Positions 1-7,174 of a stretch of 43,991 nucleotides of DNA are shown one piece after another. The stretch lies in assembly GCA_029263125.1 (NCBI GenBank), contig JAJCYD010000044.1, positions 1 to 43,991 on the forward strand. The letters are read 5' to 3'. Position 1 is the stretch's first letter. Each line of letters starts with the position of its first letter. This DNA comes from Solirubrobacteraceae bacterium. Lineage in GTDB: Bacteria; Actinomycetota; Thermoleophilia; Solirubrobacterales; Solirubrobacteraceae. The notes below the pieces were generated by a model. That model was not told the DNA's origin. It was given only the letters and a program-made list of their open reading frames with translations, and made no database searches. Made by a program: the position numbers and the translations under genes.

Positions 1-2514
1 GAGCTGTCGCATATCGAAGGCATCCGCGTGCCGCCTGGCTTCTGTGTGACGACGAACGCGTTCCGGCGGATCATCGCGCAGGCCCCGTCGATCGACGGTC
101 TGCTCGATCGGCTGACGCGCCTGAACCAGGGCGACCGGCACGCGATCGGCACGCTCAGTGCGGAGATCCGCCGGGCCATCGAAGGGATCGCCATCCCCCA
201 CGATGTGGCGACGGCGATCACCCGCGCGCTCGCGCGTCTCGGCGAGCAAGCCGCTTACGCCGTCCGATCGAGTGCGACGGCAGAGGACCTGCCGACGGCC
301 TCCTTCGCAGGTCAGCACGACACGTACCTGAACATCGTGGGGCCGGCCGCGATCCTCCAGCACCTCAGCCGGGGCTGGGCCTCGCTGTTCACCGCGCAAG
401 CCGTGACCTACCGCCTGCGAAACGGCGTCGACCACCGGAAGGTTCACATGGCCGTCGTCGTGCAGCAGATGGTCTTCCCGCACGCGGCCGGCATCCTCTT
501 CACGGCAGACCCCGTCACGTCCAACCGGAAGGTCGCCTCAGTGGAGGCCGGCTTCGGGCTCGGCGAGGCCCTCGTCAGCGGCCTGGTGAGCGCGGACGCC
601 TACAAGGTGCGCGACGGCGAGGTCGTCGCCAAGGCGGTCGCCACCAAGCGGCTCGCCGTCCACGCCTCGCCGGCGGGCGGAACCCAGCAACAGACGATCG
701 AGGCGCAGCGCCAGCAGCAGCCGGCGCTGACGGATGCCCAGGTCGTGGCGCTCGTGCGGCTGGGCCGGCGCGTCGAAGCGCACTTCGGCCGCCCGCAGGA
801 CATCGAGTGGTGCCTGGTGGACGACGACTTCGAGATCGTTCAGAGCCGGCCGATCACCACGCTGTTTCCCATCCCCGCGACCGGCGACCAGGAGAACCAC
901 GTCTACCTCTCCGTCGGTCATCAGCAGATGATGACCGACCCCATGAAGCCCCTGGGGCTCTCCCTCTTCCAGCTGACGGCGCTCCCGACGATGCACGAGG
1001 CCGGCGGCAGGCTGTTCGTCGACGTCACCGAGCGCCTGGCTTCGCCCGCGAGCCGCGCAGGCGTCCTGGAGGTCTTCAGGAAGTCCGATCCACTGACCTC
1101 CGACGCGCTGCAGACCATCCTCGACCGCGGCGACTTCATCCCGTCGATCCCCGACGACGGTCGTGGTGCGCCACAAGCCGATGGCGCACCGGACCCGATC
1201 GCGACCGACCCGACGATCGTCGACGAGCTGGTCGCGCACAACCAGGCGTCCGTCGCGGCCCTCAAGCGCACCATCCCGACGATGTTCGGATCGGCGCTGC
1301 TGGGCTTCATCCGAGACGACATCCAGGAGCTGAAGCGGATCCTGTTTGACCCGCGCAGCCACCAGGTGATCATGGCCTCGATGAACGCCACGTGGTGGCT
1401 CAACGCGCAGTTGGAGGCATGGCTCGGCGAGAAGAACGCGGCCGACACGCTGACGCGGTCCGTCCCCGGGAACATCACGTCGCAGATGGGGCTGGCCCTC
1501 CTCGACGTCGCCGACGTGATCCGCCCGCATCCGGACGTGGTCGCCTACCTGCACCACGTCGAGGACGACGACTTCCTCGACGAGTTGGCCGGACTCGCCG
1601 GGGGGCGAGCGGCGCGCGACGCCATCCGCGCCTACCTCGACGAGTACGGCATGCGCTGCGTCGGCGAGATCGACATCACGAGGCCGCGCTGGAGCGAACG
1701 CCCCTCCACGCTCCTGCCCGCGCTCCTGGGCAACATCAGGAACTTCGAGCCGGGCGCCGGTCGGCGGCGCTTCGAGCAAGGGCGACAAGAGGCGTGGGAC
1801 ACGGAGCAGGAGTTGCTGGAGCGCTTGCGGGCACTGCCCGGCGGCGAGCGGAAAGCCGCACAGGCCAAGCGGATGATCGACCGCGTCCGCACCTTCGCCG
1901 GGTACCGGGAGTATCCGAAGTACGGCATCGTCAGCCGCTACGCCGTCTACAAGCAGGGCCTGCTGGACGAAGCCCGTCGCCTCGTCCAGGCCGGCGTGCT
2001 GGGTGAGGAGGAGGACAGCTTCTACCTCACGTTTCAGGAGCTCGAAGACGTCGTGCGCACCCGCGAGGTGGATGACCAGCTCATCTCCCAGCGCAAGCAC
2101 GCGTTCAGGTCCTATCAAGCGCTCACACCGCCCCGGGTGCTCACGTCGGAGGGCGAGGCCCGGTGCGGAGCGTACGGACGCGACGACGCACCCGACGGCG
2201 CGCTCGTCGGCCTCGCGGTCTCGGGCGGGACGATCGAAGGGAGGGCCCGCGTCATCCTGGACCTGGCGGCGGCCGAGCTCGACCCCGGCGACATCCTGGT
2301 CACCACGTACACGGACCCAAGCTGGACGCCCCTGTTCGTCGCGATCAACGGGTTGGTGACGGAGGTCGGGGGCCTGATGACCCACGGCGCGGTGATCGCA
2401 CGGGAGTACGGCCTGCCGGCCGTCGTGGGGGTTGAGGACGCCACCCGGCTGATCCGGGATGGCCAGCGGATCCGCGTGCACGGCACGGACGGGTTCGTCG
2501 AGATCCTGCCCTAA
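1..2514 (+). CDS. rph: Rifampicin phosphotransferase-like enzyme (PEP-synthase family), 5' end outside window
   Basis: The frame is open from base 1 and reads ELSHIEGIRVPPGFCVTT, so the true start lies upstream; about 30-40 residues are missing compared with the roughly 867-residue rifampicin phosphotransferases. Domain order matches that family: an ATP-grasp domain (first ~310 residues, with RSSATAEDLPTASFAGQ and the QSRPIT end motif), a long central domain that binds the rifamycin in characterised members (starting near VGHQQMMTDPMKPLG), and a C-terminal swivelling phosphohistidine domain. The phosphohistidine motif GGLMTHGAVIAREYG is intact, its histidine codon at 2383-2385. The enzymes move the beta phosphate of ATP through the histidine to rifamycin. 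The MTDPMKPLG segment and the length separate it from true PEP synthase. Substrate is inferred; related phosphotransferases of unknown substrate exist. The next gene is only a vapC remnant on the other strand. Confidence 0.85.
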   Translation, partial: ELSHIEGIRVPPGFCVTTNAFRRIIAQAPSIDGLLDRLTRLNQGDRHAIGTLSAEIRRAIEGIAIPHDVATAITRALARLGEQAAYAVRSSATAEDLPTASFAGQHDTYLNIVGPAAILQHLSRGWASLFTAQAVTYRLRNGVDHRKVHMAVVVQQMVFPHAAGILFTADPVTSNRKVASVEAGFGLGEALVSGLVSADAYKVRDGEVVAKAVATKRLAVHASPAGGTQQQTIEAQRQQQPALTDAQVVALVRLGRRVEAHFGRPQDIEWCLVDDDFEIVQSRPITTLFPIPATGDQENHVYLSVGHQQMMTDPMKPLGLSLFQLTALPTMHEAGGRLFVDVTERLASPASRAGVLEVFRKSDPLTSDALQTILDRGDFIPSIPDDGRGAPQADGAPDPIATDPTIVDELVAHNQASVAALKRTIPTMFGSALLGFIRDDIQELKRILFDPRSHQVIMASMNATWWLNAQLEAWLGEKNAADTLTRSVPGNITSQMGLALLDVADVIRPHPDVVAYLHHVEDDDFLDELAGLAGGRAARDAIRAYLDEYGMRCVGEIDITRPRWSERPSTLLPALLGNIRNFEPGAGRRRFEQGRQEAWDTEQELLERLRALPGGERKAAQAKRMIDRVRTFAGYREYPKYGIVSRYAVYKQGLLDEARRLVQAGVLGEEEDSFYLTFQELEDVVRTREVDDQLISQRKHAFRSYQALTPPRVLTSEGEARCGAYGRDDAPDGALVGLAVSGGTIEGRARVILDLAAAELDPGDILVTTYTDPSWTPLFVAINGLVTEVGGLMTHGAVIAREYGLPAVVGVEDATRLIRDGQRIRVHGTDGFVEILP

Positions 2515-2542
2515 CGGCCCGCCGAGATCCGCGCCTCCGCTC

Positions 2543-2572
2543 TCCTGCGGCCGGCGCCGTGGCGCAGCAGGA
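2543..2572 (+). terminator. Possible stem-loop terminator after the rph-like gene
   Basis: TCCTGCG and CGCAGCAGGA form an imperfect GC-rich hairpin about 30 bases after the rph-like stop codon. There is no U tract, so an intrinsic terminator is only a possibility. Confidence 0.25.
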
Positions 2573-2599
2573 TCCTCCCGTGCGACACGGCTCGGCGGA

Positions 2600-2845
2600 G
2601 GTCTGCCGCACGTGTTGGAGCACCTGCACCGCGCATCGAATGCCGGTGCGTTTGCCAGACGCGCGTCGGCGGTGAGCACCGACGTTGCGCCGGTCATCTC
2701 GGTCAACGCGACGTACGCGGCGTCGTAGGCGCTGAGGTTCTGTGTCGAGCAGATGCGGGGCAGTGAGGTCTTCGACCCCGAGCCGATCGGGATCAACGCG
2801 GCCGGCGACGAGCTCGACGATCACGCTGGCATCGACGACCTTCAA
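2600..2845 (-). pseudogene. Decayed VapC PIN-domain toxin, central part deleted and frameshifted
   Basis: Reading from a TTG at 2845, the N-terminal PIN strand is clear (KVVDASVIVELVAG, then VEDLTAPHLLD). The frame then jumps directly into the C-terminal PIN segment NLSAYDAAYVALTEMTGA...LTADARLANAPA, which lies in another frame. In intact VapC proteins of this type roughly 50 residues separate these two parts, including an acidic catalytic residue, so the middle is lost and the join near 2746-2750 is out of frame. A second shift seems to precede the terminal CAVQVL-like end. No antitoxin gene is seen upstream; the flavin reductase gene begins there on the opposite strand. This remnant explains most of the 368-base gap between rph and the reductase. 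Bases 2515-2599 otherwise hold only the hairpin at 2543-2572. Confidence 0.75.
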
Positions 2846-2882
2846 TCGCCTCGTCCGTCGTGCGCCTACTAGCCTTGGCCCG

Positions 2883-3368
2883 ATGTCAGACATCTGCCGG
2901 ATCTTGCTGATCTCGGGAAGCCTGCGCGTTGGCTCCACGAACGGCGCGCTCCTGCGCACTGCCGCAGCTGTGGCTCCGGTCGGGATCGTGACCGTGTCCT
3001 ACGAGGGCATGCGCGATCTGCCGCATTTCAACCCCGACGACGATCCCGTCGGCGGTCCGGTGCATCGCGCCGTCGCCGACCTGCGCGCACGGCTCGCGGA
3101 CGCCAACGCGCTGCTGATCTGCACGCCCGAGTACGCCGGCGCGCTGCCGGGCTCATTCAAGAACCTGCTGGACTGGACTGTCGGCGGCGGCGAGACCTAT
3201 GGGATGGCGATCGGCTGGGTCAACGTCTCCGGACCGGCAGCGCCGACGGGAGCTGCCGGCGCCCACGACTCCCTGCGAAGCGTGCTGACCTACACGGGAT
3301 CAGACATCGTCGAGGCGGCCTGCGTACGCATCCCCGTGGCCGCGGCGCGGTCGGCGAGGACGGTCTGA
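2883..3368 (+). CDS. NADPH-dependent FMN reductase family protein, C-terminus apparently frameshifted
   Basis: The product starts ICRILLISGSLRVGSTNGALLR, the flavodoxin-like phosphate-binding loop (GSxRxxSxN type) of NADPH-dependent FMN/azo/quinone reductases. It continues with the typical CTPEYAGALPGSFKNLLDW flavin-contact motif. These cytoplasmic enzymes use NAD(P)H to reduce FMN or quinones. The open frame stops after 161 residues with ARSARTV, but the expected family ending (AVGEDGLIDDPNARDG...) is coded just downstream in another frame and stops at 3449-3451, giving the usual ~189 residues. A single-base indel near 3345-3355 in a GC run (gtggccgcggcgcgg) would explain this. It is either a real frameshift or a sequence error. 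The flavin-binding part is intact. Neighbours give no functional hint. Confidence 0.8.
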   Translation: MSDICRILLISGSLRVGSTNGALLRTAAAVAPVGIVTVSYEGMRDLPHFNPDDDPVGGPVHRAVADLRARLADANALLICTPEYAGALPGSFKNLLDWTVGGGETYGMAIGWVNVSGPAAPTGAAGAHDSLRSVLTYTGSDIVEAACVRIPVAAARSARTV

Positions 3369-3474
3369 TCGACGACCCTAACGCCCGCGACGGCGCCGCC
3401 GCCGCGCTGGTCGCGCTTGCAGAGCACGTCGCTGCGCGCACGTCCGCCTGACAAGTGCCACTATCCGAGAACAC

Positions 3475-3930
3475 ATGGGTGAGCTGGCTGTCCGACGCGA
3501 CGGTGCCCTCTACGGCGTGACGATCCGCGCCGTGCTGGACTCGGGCGCCACCGCCCCGCTGTTCGTCGCCATCCGAGCGCAGCGCGTGGAATGGCACGAT
3601 CCCGGAGACCCGGCGGCCGACCCCGACGGCTGGGTGCGAACCGCGGCACCCTCGGCACTGGAAGCCGAGCTCGAGCTGTACTTCACCCGCGACAAGGTCC
3701 ATGCCCGCGCGCTCGCGCAGCTCGCGAAATGGCAGGCGGATCCGCCTGCGCGACTGGTCGGCGTCAGCTCGATCGAGGAGCAGTACGTCGGGCTGATCGA
3801 TCAGGAGGGGGGCAACGGCATCGGCATCAAGCTCACCGACGCCGAGCAGACGCGCTCCAGCAGCCGCGCATACGCCGCCTGGTCACGCGGCAAGCTGCGC
3901 AGCGACTCCGCCTCGTCGTCGACCAGCTGA
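3475..3930 (+). CDS. Hypothetical protein, 151 residues
   Basis: I do not recognise this family. The product is soluble, with no signal peptide or membrane segment. The first ~80 residues are rich in beta-strand-like segments (GALYGVTIRAVLDSG, PLFVAIRAQRVEW), followed by an alpha-helical stretch containing HARALAQLAKWQADPP and a low-complexity Ser-rich tail. The ATG at 3475 is the first start in frame. It runs convergently into the radical SAM gene with only 9 bases between the stop codons, so no room exists for a separate terminator. The codon pattern (strong G/C third position) resembles that of the neighbours, which supports a real gene. Confidence 0.6.
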   Translation: MGELAVRRDGALYGVTIRAVLDSGATAPLFVAIRAQRVEWHDPGDPAADPDGWVRTAAPSALEAELELYFTRDKVHARALAQLAKWQADPPARLVGVSSIEEQYVGLIDQEGGNGIGIKLTDAEQTRSSSRAYAAWSRGKLRSDSASSSTS

Positions 3931-3939
3931 CCCGGCCGG

Positions 3940-5586
3940 CTACGCGGCGATGCGGCCTGCGCGGACGTCCTTGGCGATCTCGCGCTCTGGACGCGGCGGG
4001 CGCGGCATGCGCGCGGTGAAGCGCTTGCGCCACAGGCCGATCAGACCGATGCGCCAGGCGATGTAGCCCGAGCGTCCCGGAATCGCCGAGAAGTCCATCT
4101 TCACGAGGTGGCTGACCGCGCGCCGCGACAGGTACGCCGTGCGCAGGACGTGGCCCAGGCGCGGGTAGAGCTTCTGCTCCTCGGTGCTCGCGCGCACATG
4201 GCCGAGCAGGCGCTTCCACAGCCACTGCGGCGGGCGCCAGATGCACAGCAGGTACAGCAGCAGGTTGTATGCGCGCGGCGGGATCGACATGAACGACGCC
4301 GAGATCTCCTCGATGTCGACGCCGCGCTCCTTCATCGCCTTCTCGAGCTCGGTGTTCGGGATGACCTTCAGGGAGTAGATGAACATCGTGTACGGCCGCT
4401 CCATGTCATAGAGCAGCTGCAGCGTCTCCTTGAGGTCCTCGCGCGACTCGATCGGGTTGTCGGTGATGATGTCGTAGGCCGGTGGGATGTGGTACTTCGG
4501 CGAGAAGGACGCGTTGACCGTGCCGGCGGCGAGGATCTTCTCCGGCGGCGAGGGGCGCTTGTAGAACTCCAGCGTGTTGCGACTGCCGCTCTGGATGCCC
4601 ATCCGGATGCGGTTCATGCCCGCCCACGTCAGCAGCTCGAACTTGTCGCGGTTGACGTAGTTGGGGATCACGCCGTAGACGGCGAACGGGAGGTCGAGCT
4701 CGGCCTTCCACAGCTCGGCGAACTCCTCGATCTGGCGGTACGGGATCGCCATGAAGCTGTCGTCGTGGAAGCTGACCTGGCTGAGGTGCGGGAAGCGCGC
4801 ACGCGCGGTCTTGACCTCGTCGACGATGTAGCGAGCGCTGGGATGGCGGATGCGCTTGTACTTCGGATCGTTGGAGATGAACTTCGTGTTGCCGCAGTAG
4901 CTGCAGTGGAAGGGGCAGCCGATCGACCACAGCGTCGTGTAGCTCAGACCGTCGTTGTCAATGTAGTCAGAGCGCTTCATCGGGATGAAGCCCTCGCCGG
5001 CCTGGTAGATCAGCTCGCCCTCGCCGTACTGCGGGAACGGCAGGCTCTCCATCTCATCCTGGGACATCAGCGGCAGGAAGTGGTTGCGGATGACCTCCTC
5101 GCCGCCGTTTGCGTCCTTGAACCAGAAGTTCTTGATGTCCGTCGGGCGCTTGCCGGCCTCAAGCTCGTCGTAGAGCTGCTGGAAGGCGAACTCGCCCTCC
5201 CCCACGCAGATCGCGTCGACGTTTGAGAGGATCGCGTCCTCGGGGTGGATGATCGGATGGATCCCGCCCCAGATGACGTAGGTCGAGGGATCGAGCTCCT
5301 TGACGCGGGTGATGAGCTTGCGCGTCAGCTCGGCGTAGCCGGTCATCGACGAGAAGCCGACGAGGTCGGACTTGATCAGGTCGCGCGCGGCGAGATCGAT
5401 GTCCTCGGGCTCCAGCGAGCCGGCGCTGCCCAACGTTCCGCGCAGGCCGTTGCGGATGCTGCGGTAGCGGTTGGTCGAGACATAGCAGGACTCGGTGTCC
5501 TGGTTGATCTGTGCGACGAAGGCGGCCATCTTGCGAAAGCCACACGACGTGATGCCATCCTCAAGCGATACGAGCTTGACCCGCAT
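3940..5586 (-). CDS. B12-binding-domain radical SAM protein
   Basis: The 548-residue product has an N-terminal cobalamin-binding-like Rossmann domain (residues ~5-150, with GFSSMTGY, VIWGGIHP and the family motif VGEGEFAF) followed by a radical SAM barrel. The 4Fe-4S cysteines are C224, C228 and C231 in SIGCPFHCSYC. Members cleave S-adenosylmethionine to a 5'-deoxyadenosyl radical and often methylate unactivated carbons; the substrate here cannot be told. The canonical DxHxxG cobalamin motif is not obvious, so cobalamin may bind without a histidine ligand or not at all. I chose the ATG at 5586: it begins the conserved domain and follows a purine-rich GGGGGAAG ribosome site; the open frame runs upstream into non-conserved sequence. 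A TACGAT -10 candidate is at 5620-5625. Confidence 0.85.
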   Translation of the reverse strand: MRVKLVSLEDGITSCGFRKMAAFVAQINQDTESCYVSTNRYRSIRNGLRGTLGSAGSLEPEDIDLAARDLIKSDLVGFSSMTGYAELTRKLITRVKELDPSTYVIWGGIHPIIHPEDAILSNVDAICVGEGEFAFQQLYDELEAGKRPTDIKNFWFKDANGGEEVIRNHFLPLMSQDEMESLPFPQYGEGELIYQAGEGFIPMKRSDYIDNDGLSYTTLWSIGCPFHCSYCGNTKFISNDPKYKRIRHPSARYIVDEVKTARARFPHLSQVSFHDDSFMAIPYRQIEEFAELWKAELDLPFAVYGVIPNYVNRDKFELLTWAGMNRIRMGIQSGSRNTLEFYKRPSPPEKILAAGTVNASFSPKYHIPPAYDIITDNPIESREDLKETLQLLYDMERPYTMFIYSLKVIPNTELEKAMKERGVDIEEISASFMSIPPRAYNLLLYLLCIWRPPQWLWKRLLGHVRASTEEQKLYPRLGHVLRTAYLSRRAVSHLVKMDFSAIPGRSGYIAWRIGLIGLWRKRFTARMPRPPRPEREIAKDVRAGRIAA

Positions 5587-5619
5587 GGTGCTTCCCCCGC
5601 TCCGTCGGTTCGAAGGATG

Positions 5620-5625
5620 ATCGTA
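5620..5625 (-). promoter_or_regulatory. Candidate -10 box of the radical SAM gene
   Basis: On the minus strand TACGAT lies 33 bases before the ATG at 5586. With the GGGGGAAG ribosome site this gives a normal leader of about 25-30 bases. No convincing -35 box is seen. Confidence 0.35.
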
Positions 5626-5671
5626 GCGATGGCGCGTGCGACGCGCGCTCGCTGTGCTGCGCCGGGTCCCG

Positions 5672-6136
5672 CTAGCGGACTTCGGCCGGCTCGTCCTTGC
5701 CCTGCAGGCGCTCGCGGCCGCGCTGCACGGCGGAGATGAACTTCGACAGGTTGACTTCGAGCGTGTTGAGGATCTCGTCGGCGTAGTCCTCGGCGCCCAG
5801 GCGGATCTCGCGCTCGCGTGCGCGAGCGTCCTCGACGATGTCCTCGGCGGCGCGCTCGGCCTGCTTGGTGACCTCTTCCTGGCCGACGAGCTGGTTCTGC
5901 TTCTCGCGCGCCTCCTTGACGACACGCTCGGCCTCGCGCTTGGCCTCTGCCAGCATCTCCTGACGCTCCTTGACGATCCAGCGCGCCTGCTTGATCTCCT
6001 CGGGGATCGTCGCGCGCATCTGGTCGAGGATGTCGTAGATCTCGTCCTTGTCGACGCGGACCTGCCCGGTCATTGGGACGGGCTTGGCGTTGTGCACCAA
6101 GTCGTCGAGCTTGTCGATGAGTACCAGGACGTCCAT
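5672..6136 (-). CDS. SepIVA/DivIVA-like coiled-coil cell-division protein
   Basis: The 154-residue product begins MDVLVLIDKLDDLVHNAKPVP, continues with a region (residues ~25-55) matching the start of actinobacterial DivIVA-like proteins, and then forms a long charged coiled coil (ERQEMLAEAKREAERVVKEA). This is typical of the SepIVA/DivIVA-like group and of F0 subunit b-like annotations. In mycobacteria such proteins act at the septum and growing pole in cell-wall synthesis. There is no membrane segment. It is the last gene of the rpmB-coaD cluster, 17 bases after the coaD stop, with a GAGGGG ribosome site, and is probably co-transcribed. The C-terminus is basic (GRERLQGKDEPAEVR). Exact orthology to SepIVA is an inference from size, start and coiled-coil pattern. 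Confidence 0.7.
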   Translation of the reverse strand: MDVLVLIDKLDDLVHNAKPVPMTGQVRVDKDEIYDILDQMRATIPEEIKQARWIVKERQEMLAEAKREAERVVKEAREKQNQLVGQEEVTKQAERAAEDIVEDARAREREIRLGAEDYADEILNTLEVNLSKFISAVQRGRERLQGKDEPAEVR

Positions 6137-6153
6137 AGCAACCCCTCAGTTCG

Positions 6154-6651
6154 CTAGCGGCCCAGCTCTTCCTTCAAGCGAGCGGCCACCCGGTCGGGTA
6201 CGAGTCCTTCGATCGCTCCTCCGAACATGGCCAGCTCCTTGATACCGCTAGAACTCAGGAAACTGTACTGGGGGCTGGCCATGAGGTAGAGCGTGTCGAC
6301 GTCGGGCGCCTGCAACCGGTTGAGCTGATGCATCTCGAACTCGTACTCGAAGTCCGAGATCGCACGCAGGCCCTTGACGATGACCTTCGATCCCTCGGCG
6401 CGCGCGAAGTCCACCACCAACGTCGAGAACGCGACCGCCCGGACCCCGGGCAGGTGCGCCGTCGCCTCGCTGATGAAGCTCAGGCGCTCGTCGACGCCGA
6501 ACAGCGTGGCGCCCTTGCGGATCGGCATGTTGACGACGCCGACGACGACCTCGTCGAAGAGCTCCGAAGCGCGCGAGATGACGTCGAGGTGCCCGTGCGT
6601 GATCGGGTCATACGAGCCGGGGCAGACGGCGATGCGGTGATCAGGTGTCAT
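6154..6651 (-). CDS. coaD: Phosphopantetheine adenylyltransferase
   Basis: The 165-residue product makes dephospho-CoA from 4'-phosphopantetheine and ATP, the fourth step of CoA synthesis in the cytoplasm. The nucleotidyltransferase motif GSYDPITHGHLDVI (HGH at 19-21) and the ATP-site motif near SFLSSSGIKELA are intact. So are KGLRAISDFEYEFEM and NRLQAPDVDTLYL, which contact pantetheine in the family. Length is normal. The ATG at 6651 lies inside the end of rsmD (11-base overlap), and the pair is a classic conserved neighbourhood (rsmD-coaD), so translation is likely coupled. Confidence 0.97.
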   Translation of the reverse strand: MTPDHRIAVCPGSYDPITHGHLDVISRASELFDEVVVGVVNMPIRKGATLFGVDERLSFISEATAHLPGVRAVAFSTLVVDFARAEGSKVIVKGLRAISDFEYEFEMHQLNRLQAPDVDTLYLMASPQYSFLSSSGIKELAMFGGAIEGLVPDRVAARLKEELGR

Positions 6652-7174
6652 GGATGCGGATGACGGTATCGCCGTAGCGGCGCTCGTCGGAGATGGGAAA
6701 CGCGAGCTCCAGTGGCTCGCGGCGGTCGCTCTCGCTGACGATGCGGGCTCCGGTCGCGAGGATCGCGACCAGTTCCTCCGAGAGCTCCCGCCCCAGCTCG
6801 GCGGAATGCCGGTAGGGAGGGTCCAAGAACACGAGATCGTATGCCTCGGCGCGCCTCGCCGCAGTCCGCAGGGCCGCCAGCGCCGGCATCTGACGCACAT
6901 CGGCGTCGAGTTGCAGCGTCCGCAGGTTCGCTCGGATCGCCCTGATCGCCGCCGGCGCGCGGTCGACGAACACCGCCGCGCCCGCCCCGCGCGACAGCGC
7001 CTCGATGCCCAGCGCGCCGCTGCCGGCGAACAGGTCGAGCACGCGCGTTTCCGCGACCGACGCGCCGAGCACGCTGAACAGCGCCTCGCGCACGCGGTCG
7101 CTCGTGGGACGCGTCGCGTCGCCCGGTGGCGCGACGAGCCGGCGCCCGCGGTGGCTGCCCGAAACGACCCTCAT
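6641..7174 (-). CDS. rsmD: 16S rRNA (guanine966-N2)-methyltransferase
   Basis: The 177-residue product methylates N2 of G966 in 16S rRNA on the small subunit. The start MRVVSGSHRGRRLVAPPG and TRPTSDRVREALFSVL are diagnostic, the SAM-binding loop is LDLFAGSGALGIEALSRGA (46-64), and the catalytic motif DPPY is at 118-121. Length is typical. Its ATG overlaps the recG stop by four bases (ATGA) and its own end overlaps the coaD start, so the three genes are a tight operon. Confidence 0.95.
   Translation of the reverse strand: MRVVSGSHRGRRLVAPPGDATRPTSDRVREALFSVLGASVAETRVLDLFAGSGALGIEALSRGAGAAVFVDRAPAAIRAIRANLRTLQLDADVRQMPALAALRTAARRAEAYDLVFLDPPYRHSAELGRELSEELVAILATGARIVSESDRREPLELAFPISDERRYGDTVIRIHDT

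Noticed and set aside
538-2796. 752-codon minus-strand frame under the rph-like gene
   Set aside because: It is a shadow of a clear enzyme gene; only its first codons match a real feature, the C-terminal part of the vapC remnant.
2600-2845. Programmed frameshift joining the two VapC halves
   Set aside because: The central part of the fold is missing, so no frameshift could restore a whole PIN domain.
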